Below, piece by piece: positions 59,701 to 64,000 of a stretch of 64,000 nt of DNA. Under the pieces are notes generated by a model. The model had not been told where the DNA came from. It searched no databases and saw only the letters and a list, made by a program, of their open reading frames with translations. The DNA is taken from contig NC_067197.1 in assembly GCF_000699445.3 (NCBI RefSeq), positions 11,538,152 through 11,602,151 on the forward strand. Direction: 5' to 3'. A program made the position numbers and the translations under genes. This stretch comes from Schistosoma haematobium. Taxonomy: Eukaryota > Platyhelminthes > Trematoda > Strigeidida > Schistosomatidae. Numbering within the stretch: position 1 is the first letter of the stretch; each line of letters opens with the position of its first letter.

Positions 59701-61454
59701 TTTTTTGATTGAGATCATGAATCGATGAATGTTAGACAGTCGTTGGAAACTTGGAAGCAATAAATGGGTGTTTCGCGCGCGAACACCTAACCTCTAGAGC
59801 ACTGAGCCGGCATCCAGCGGTGTTAATGTCTAAATTCCATCGATCTATGAATGACTGCGCAACCATTCGTCCATTGACTGAGGTAGATACCTGTCTCTAT
59901 CCGACACAGATGGAACTCCACTGGTTATGGCTTTTCACTAGAACTCCAGAAAATCATCTTGAAGTTAGTCACTAGTGAGACCGAAGGTCCTGTGTTCAGA
60001 TCCCTCGTGCGATGTCATGGATACACACTGCCGAGGAGTTTCATACTAGAACGAAACGGCCGTTCAGTGCTTCCAGGTTTTCATGATCTCAATCAAAAAA
60101 TTTAACAATCTCCACAACTCCATACTGATAATATTTACCATTTACACATTGTGTAATATCTTCGAATATTCCAGCAATTTCTTGATATCTTGATGAATTA
60201 AACTTTTGTATACATTTTTCTGGTTAGGTTTTCATATATATAATCAATCGTTTGCTGAAATAGTTACTATTTCATTTGATTATTTGTCAAAGTTAGGCCA
60301 ATTCTGAAATTCATTTTCGTCATGGAATAATATCAACTGATACACTTTTAAAGCAAGGGGTCACTAAATAGTTATGATAACCTAGATTGGTACTACACCT
60401 TTTTATTGAGTAGGCACTACCCAATTATGTATCGAACCCAGGACTATAGAACTTTAATCGCTTAGAATTTTGGTTAATAAAAGAATATTATCAGAATTTA
60501 GTTCTAATTAAAGAGCTGTTTTCATCCTCATACTTCATATACCACATCATGTCATTAAAAGAATCTAGAGCGTTACAAAATTTATATACCTACTTATACA
60601 AATATATATGTACATACGCACAAATCAGTAGTCAACTGTCAGTTACCACCAGTTTTTATATCCTAGTTACCAGCCAGTTATTATAGAACTCAGATGAGGG
60701 ATTTAAATGATTACAACAAAATTTACGTACATCACACACAACTGTAAATTAGTCTTAATTTTATAGAATGCTCGGTCAGTCACTATTTGAATGAGAAATG
60801 TTGCGGGGTTGGACTTCCAATTTCTTTGAATCCAGGCCAAATATTTTTAAGAAACGTTAAATATCCCTATTTCCTGAATTGTATCTCAAAACTAAGTTGA
60901 CAAGCTCGCACTTAGTGACTGATTCACACCAATTCATATCAATATTCGGACTCGCACATAATGACGTTTAATTCTATCGCATTAAATGTGTGTATTTGCA
61001 TAAGTAATTTATTGTACAGCTTATCGTTTTTCTTATGTTATATGTTGCCCACTGATGTATTGTCGCACCTATATATGCTCCTTGCTCACTGACTCATTCA
61101 CCCAATCTCTCTTTATCACTGTTTCCTTATTCAGTTAATACGAATACTGATAGTTTAGATAATGAATTAGAAATGTTAACTCAAATTGTTACAAATAAAA
61201 ATCATCCATGGATTACCAATGATGATCATGGTGAACCAGAAATGACAATAAAAACTCAAATAAATGTTAATAATGATGATAATTGTTGTAATCGAACATA
61301 TTCAAAAGTGGAGGATTTAGTCGATTTCGGACCAGTGTATCGATGTTTGCATATTCATTCTGTATTGAATGAACGAGCGGAATTTGAACGACATTATTGT
61401 ACTCAACGACGAAAACAGTGTCAATTAATTTTGAGTTTATCACCAAATCAACAA
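44355..61454 (+). CDS. EXOC6: exocyst complex component 6 (Sec15), first four exons; 3' end outside the window
   Basis: Subunit of the exocyst, the tethering complex that docks secretory vesicles at the plasma membrane; Sec15 links the complex to Rab GTPases on vesicles. Four plus-strand exons with GT/AG borders and matching phases encode the first 386 residues: N-terminal helices with a [19 protein letters not shown] motif and an [16 protein letters not shown] coiled coil (exon 1), [20 protein letters not shown] (exon 2), [20 protein letters not shown] (exon 3), and [20 protein letters not shown] (exon 4), the most conserved Sec15 signature seen here. The C-terminal helical domain lies beyond 64000. 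The introns are long and hold RTE and Penelope elements. Introns alone give no evidence on regulation. Confidence 0.93.
44859..44882. repeat. short (AT)n microsatellite
   Basis: Twelve AT units in EXOC6 intron 1. Confidence 0.95.
45430..45685 (+). repeat. dispersed repeat with AAAT tail (second copy)
   Basis: Shorter copy of the repeat at 23325-23782. An internal segment of about 140 bp between gaaccc and gggcacccagg is missing. Ends aaataaataaaat. Confidence 0.75.
48166..52075 (+). mobile_element. near-full-length RTE non-LTR retrotransposon
   Basis: Endonuclease plus reverse transcriptase element. The 5' region (48166-48490) includes a hairpin. Endonuclease motifs: [13 protein letters not shown] (about 48880), [23 protein letters not shown] (49345) and DSDHALI (49640). 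Reverse transcriptase motifs: [32 protein letters not shown] (50707), [15 protein letters not shown] (50885) and the active site [11 protein letters not shown] (51017). The C-terminus is [20 protein letters not shown], and the 3' tail is ctgactgactga. The frame is broken by a TAG at 49557-49559 where tryptophan is expected, a frameshift near 49890-49940 and another near 51065-51075. It is in sense orientation within EXOC6 intron 1. Fragments of this family lie at 1.6, 25.8 and 63.5 kb. An SR3/Perere-3-like identity is possible but unverified. Confidence 0.93.
48492..51865 (+). pseudogene. RTE endonuclease/reverse transcriptase frame with three lesions
   Basis: Polyprotein with an apurinic-endonuclease-like N-terminal domain and an RT domain, used for target-primed reverse transcription. 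Pieces: 48492-49559 (endonuclease), continuing in the same frame to about 49900, then a shifted frame 49912-51070 (RT, with YADD), then a third frame to the stop at 51863-51865. All catalytic residues that I can place are retained, so few changes separate this copy from an intact one. Confidence 0.88.
52770..53027 (+). CDS. EXOC6: EXOC6 exon 2
   Basis: 258 bp, 86 codons in phase 0. [20 protein letters not shown], then [20 protein letters not shown] and [17 protein letters not shown]. Acceptor ttatttttag, donor gtttgtct. Confidence 0.92.
53028..57557 (+). other. EXOC6: EXOC6 intron 2 (4.5 kb)
   Basis: Contains the RTE copy at 54.6-57.1 kb. The remainder (53028-54580, 57095-57557) is AT-rich with nothing recognised. 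Confidence 0.6.
54585..57090 (+). mobile_element. old RTE retrotransposon copy (SR2-like) with endonuclease deletion
   Basis: The 5' untranslated region starts near ctccgcccatagctcttc. The endonuclease start is present ([27 protein letters not shown], 54829-54940), but most of the endonuclease is deleted at about 54945-55000. The connecting and RT regions follow with many stops: [11 protein letters not shown] (55468), [28 protein letters not shown] text (55600), [18 protein letters not shown] (55775), then [15 protein letters not shown] (56148) and a C-terminus with [12 protein letters not shown] remnants (56930). Diverged relative to the copies at 3.1 and 58.3 kb, so an older insertion. Sense with EXOC6. 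Confidence 0.88.
57558..57789 (+). CDS. EXOC6: EXOC6 exon 3
   Basis: 232 bp, ends in phase 1. [20 protein letters not shown], then a polar region rich in Asn/Gln. Acceptor tttcgctag, donor gttagtaa. An alternative donor (gtaagc at 57720) exists, but only the 57789 donor keeps phase with exon 4. Confidence 0.88.
58285..59337 (+). mobile_element. RTE retrotransposon copy (SR2-like) with large internal deletion
   Basis: A GC-rich 5' part (ggggacgctaaccccatgcc, ccgggcttgggaccgg, 58295-58370) is joined directly to the middle of the reverse transcriptase at SFEVKTGV (about 58393), skipping the endonuclease and half of the RT. The RT catalytic region ([12 protein letters not shown], 58545) and a well preserved C-terminus (58717-59331: [63 protein letters not shown]) follow. 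Tail gtaagtaagta. Younger than the copy at 54.6 kb by its low damage. Confidence 0.9.
59740..60125. repeat. head-to-head inverted pair of hammerhead SINEs with linker (locus C)
   Basis: The left arm (59740-59815) is a truncated minus-strand SINE head (gcgcgcgaacacctaacctc). The linker of about 150 bp is homologous to those of loci A and B (actccactggttatggcttt). The right arm (59966-60125) is a plus-strand SINE with its hammerhead at about 60022-60075, where CCGAGGA replaces CTGAGGA and GAAA is kept. Confidence 0.75.
61135..61454 (+). CDS. EXOC6: EXOC6 exon 4
   Basis: 320 bp; completes Val from exon 3. Contains an Asn/Asp-rich stretch and [20 protein letters not shown], then a [14 protein letters not shown] helix. 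The acceptor has a long pyrimidine tract before ttattcag; donor gtaagtcg; ends in phase 0. Confidence 0.94.
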
Positions 61455-61839
61455 GTAAGTCGTTGCTTTCATTGTGTACACTTATTATTGATATTGATAA
61501 TATTATAATTATTTATATTAGTATGTTATTTTATATGCAAATCAATTAATACAAAGGACAGTCAGTTAAATGAAGGGAACACTCTTCAACAAGTTCATTT
61601 TTGAAGATGTACACTCGTGTTTATTTATTTCAAATTACGATTCCAAATATAGTTAGTAAAGTAAAATGTAAGGGATCAACTGTGTCTTCTATTCCGAAAT
61701 TTTTAATAGATCCCGGATATTTCGACACAAATCTACCCATCGATATAATTTTAAATTCATTTGAAGATTTTTAGAAATTTACTACTTTTTAAATTGCAAA
61801 ATTATAAAGATTGTTTAAGCTAGAATTCTTTGAGATGAT
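61455..61839 (+). other. EXOC6: start of EXOC6 intron 4
   Basis: AT-rich intron sequence with nothing recognised before the Penelope element. Confidence 0.5.
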
Positions 61840-63470
61840 GGAGAAGATTTGTAGCTCAGGTGAATGATTTTGATGGAGTTTTGTTCTCTGAGCTGGATGG
61901 TCTGGTCGTGGAGCTTTCATCGTTATTCTGAAAGACATCATTAGCACAAACTTCAAGTAGAGTGAAGTGTTCAAATTTCTCCACATGTGGCTCACAGTTT
62001 GTCGTGTAGATTTTGATGTTGATTGGCTATTGTTGACCTTTAAACTGTCATTGTTTGCTTTATTTTGATTGTATCTCCCATTGATTTGATTCTTGGTCCT
62101 ATATTTGTCCATAATTTTTCTGATTGGTTGATAAATTGAATCGATTTCAATGTGTTTGTTGGTTGGTGATTGACCTGAGTGCTAAGCTTCTAAAACTTCT
62201 CTGGTGTTTTTAGAATTCCCTTTACCCGAGATCTCAACATTCTTCCAGTCGAATGTGTGTCCACAGTTGCCCACATGCATTGATATAAGTGAGGATATGT
62301 CATGGCGTTTGACTGCTAATTGATGTTCATGCAGGCAAAAATGGATTGCGCGTCCACTTTGTCCAATGTAATGTTTTTCATACTTGGAACAATTTACTTT
62401 GTAGATGATGTTCGGTTTTTCTTCTTCTTTCACTTCGTCCTTTGGTTTGCATAGGATTGATTGAAGTGGTTTTGTTGGTTTGTGTGCTACACCTGTTCCA
62501 AAAGGCTTCAACAATCTCGTAATTTCTGATATGCCTTTTACATATGGTTCGATGATCTGTTTGTTGGTTTTTGTACCTGATTTTGTTTCCGCTGATGCGT
62601 TCGGTTGGTATTTTTTGACGAAGTTGGTTGAGTAGCCGTTCTTTTAAAAGATAGTCTTTATATAATTTTCCGCTCTGCTAGTGTGTTACAGTGTGTCCTC
62701 ACCCTCTTGAACAAAGTTTGTACGCAATTGATTTTGTAAGCTCTTAGGTTGTTGCTACTGTAATTGAGAATTTGGTCTGTGTGGGTCGGTTTCCGATATA
62801 CTTGAGTCTCCAGTTTTCCTGTGTTGGTTCTGGTGATTAATTATCCAAGAATGGTAGTTTGCTGTTTGACTCTTGTTCCATTGTGAGCTTGATATCATCA
62901 AAGACGTTGTTGATCAGGTTGTAGGTGTTTTCCAGCTCATCCTTTTTAACAATAACGAATGTGTCGTCCACATAACCAATCCAAAGTTTTGGCTTGATCA
63001 CTGGTCAGGTCGAGGCTTCCAGTCTCTTCATCACTGCTTCTGCAATAAGTCTTGATATTAGTAGTCCCATCGGTGTTCTTTTCGTTCGTTCGTAGATTTT
63101 GTTGTTGAATTGAAAATATATTGTTACGTATAAATCGATGAGTTCTAGTAGACCTTGACTTTGAAGCTTCGTGTACTTTGGGGGATTTGTGTCGTTGATC
63201 AGAAGCAGGGATAGAGTTTCTTTTGCTAAGCTTGGCTCAATTGTAGTGAATAAGGCTGTTACGTTGGAGGATATGATCAGTTCATCGTTGTTAATTTGAA
63301 TGTCCTTAATCTTGTCTCGCAATTGTATGGGAGATTTGACGGAGTGAGTAGATGAATCCAATAAATGTTTCAATATTCGTGAAATTTCTCTTGACAAATT
63401 GTGTTACAATTTTATGAATTTTATCATATTCTAAACTTTTCATGAACACAAGGCTGTCGATTTCACTCTA
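61840..63470 (-). mobile_element. Penelope-like element, long degenerate copy
   Basis: Minus-strand retroelement in EXOC6 intron 4. From right to left: reverse transcriptase fragment at 63397-63005 (SREISRILKHLLDSSTHSVK; ELIISSNVTALFTTIEPSLA; RTKRTPMGLLISRLIAEAVM), the active site WIGYVDDTFVIVK near 62990-62950, a decayed stretch, then the GIY-YIG endonuclease at 62514-62182 (IIYKVNCSKYEKHYIGQSGR, then LHEHQLAVKRHD). It ends near 61840 in a terminal block shared with 17650-17760. Stops occur near 62836 and in the region 62790-62520. It resembles the Cercyon type of schistosome Penelope elements; family not confirmed. Confidence 0.88.
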
Positions 63471-63479
63471 AGTGGAAAA

Positions 63480-64000
63480 CTCGTTGAGTTTGTGACTGTT
63501 TATCAACTAAGGGGATTGGAATATATATTACGTATGCCTAAGCAACCATTATTTACTTCGATGGACAGTGTTAGTTAACTGGTATGGAAATAGGTTCAAA
63601 GAAAGCTTATGGGGCCGACCAACGAAAACGTAATACTGGTCCATGGAATTATTAACTGTTGGTCTGGTCTACGTCGATAAATGAAGATTATCCGACTTTA
63701 GTCCACATAATAATTACAATCATTGTTCGGGGACATCGTGTGACATGGCTCATAATAGATTACAATACCACAGATGCATTCCTTACTTATATCGCTCTAT
63801 ATCTTACGTTTTAGCATGCCCTTATACGTACCTTCCCATTCTGTCGTTTATAACCATATTCTCGAAATTTACCCTTATCATCATAGTGAATAAATTATTT
63901 CTGTTTTTTTGTTATTCGATTTGTTGATTCCATATCGTCTTGCTAATGTGATTTGATAAGCAAAGCGAACAAATATTTGTGTCATGATCTACGTTGTTTA
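63480..64000 (+). mobile_element. RTE retrotransposon 3' fragment, cut by the window edge
   Basis: Diverged copy of the 48.2-52.1 kb family. Recognisable remains of the RT C-terminus: text like tatcaactaaggggattggaa (compare ttcatcgactgagatggttgg), ttacgtatgcctaagcaacc, ggggccgaccaa, and acatggctcataatagattac, followed by 3' UTR text and ctacgttgtt at the end. Frame destroyed. Confidence 0.75.

Larger units (their letters stand above)
57790..61134 (+). other. EXOC6: EXOC6 intron 3 (3.3 kb)
   Basis: Contains an RTE copy and an inverted SINE pair, listed separately. The rest (57790-58280, 59340-59735, 60130-61134) has nothing recognised. Confidence 0.55.

Noticed and set aside
61840..61960. 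Hammerhead ribozyme in the Penelope terminal repeat
   Set aside because: Penelope-like elements are known to carry such motifs, and ctaatga and gatgaaag are present on the minus strand, but the core has a mutated G and I could not form a stem II, so I do not claim it.
1..64000. CRISPR arrays, operons, ribosome binding sites or other prokaryotic features
   Set aside because: Spliced genes and eukaryotic retroelements dominate, and no direct-repeat array with regular spacers is present.

Overview
This is a nuclear window from a flatworm, most likely a schistosome blood fluke (Schistosoma; species not determined). The inference rests on AT-rich DNA, small exons separated by multi-kilobase introns, and a repeat load typical of schistosomes: RTE- and CR1-type non-LTR retrotransposons, Penelope-like elements with GIY-YIG nucleases, a Gypsy LTR retrotransposon, and tRNA-derived SINEs that carry hammerhead ribozyme motifs (the Smα type). 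No database search was possible, so family names are by recognition.

Three host genes are supported. (1) A DNA polymerase kappa gene (Y-family translesion polymerase) runs on the minus strand from its start codon near 27797 to 4287 and off the left edge. Eleven exons with consistent GT/AG boundaries and phases encode about 739 residues up to the first half of a UBZ zinc finger. (2) A Rab geranylgeranyltransferase alpha subunit gene occupies one uninterrupted 637-codon frame on the minus strand (31957-33870). (3) The first four exons of an exocyst Sec15/EXOC6 gene lie on the plus strand (44355-61454); the gene continues off the right edge. These genes act in different processes (DNA damage tolerance, Rab prenylation, exocytic vesicle tethering), and nothing suggests co-regulation.

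Layout: 1-4286, last visible POLK intron with Penelope and RTE fragments and a SINE; 4287-27797, POLK, whose introns hold solo LTRs, inverted SINE pairs, a MITE candidate and RTE scraps; 27855-31956, intergenic DNA with TA microsatellites; 31957-33941, RABGGTA; 34740-36300, a decayed CR1 element; 36578-41789, a complete Gypsy element with 323-bp LTRs and a 4-bp target duplication; 41790-44354, intergenic; 44355-64000, EXOC6 exons separated by RTE and Penelope elements.

The points most worth a second look are: the Gypsy element, whose LTRs differ at one base yet whose coding frames carry six stops (five TGA) and a frameshift; three loci where hammerhead SINEs sit head-to-head around a shared linker; two solo LTRs of one family with perfect 5-bp target duplications bracketing POLK exon 7; and several hammerhead motifs with intact catalytic cores.
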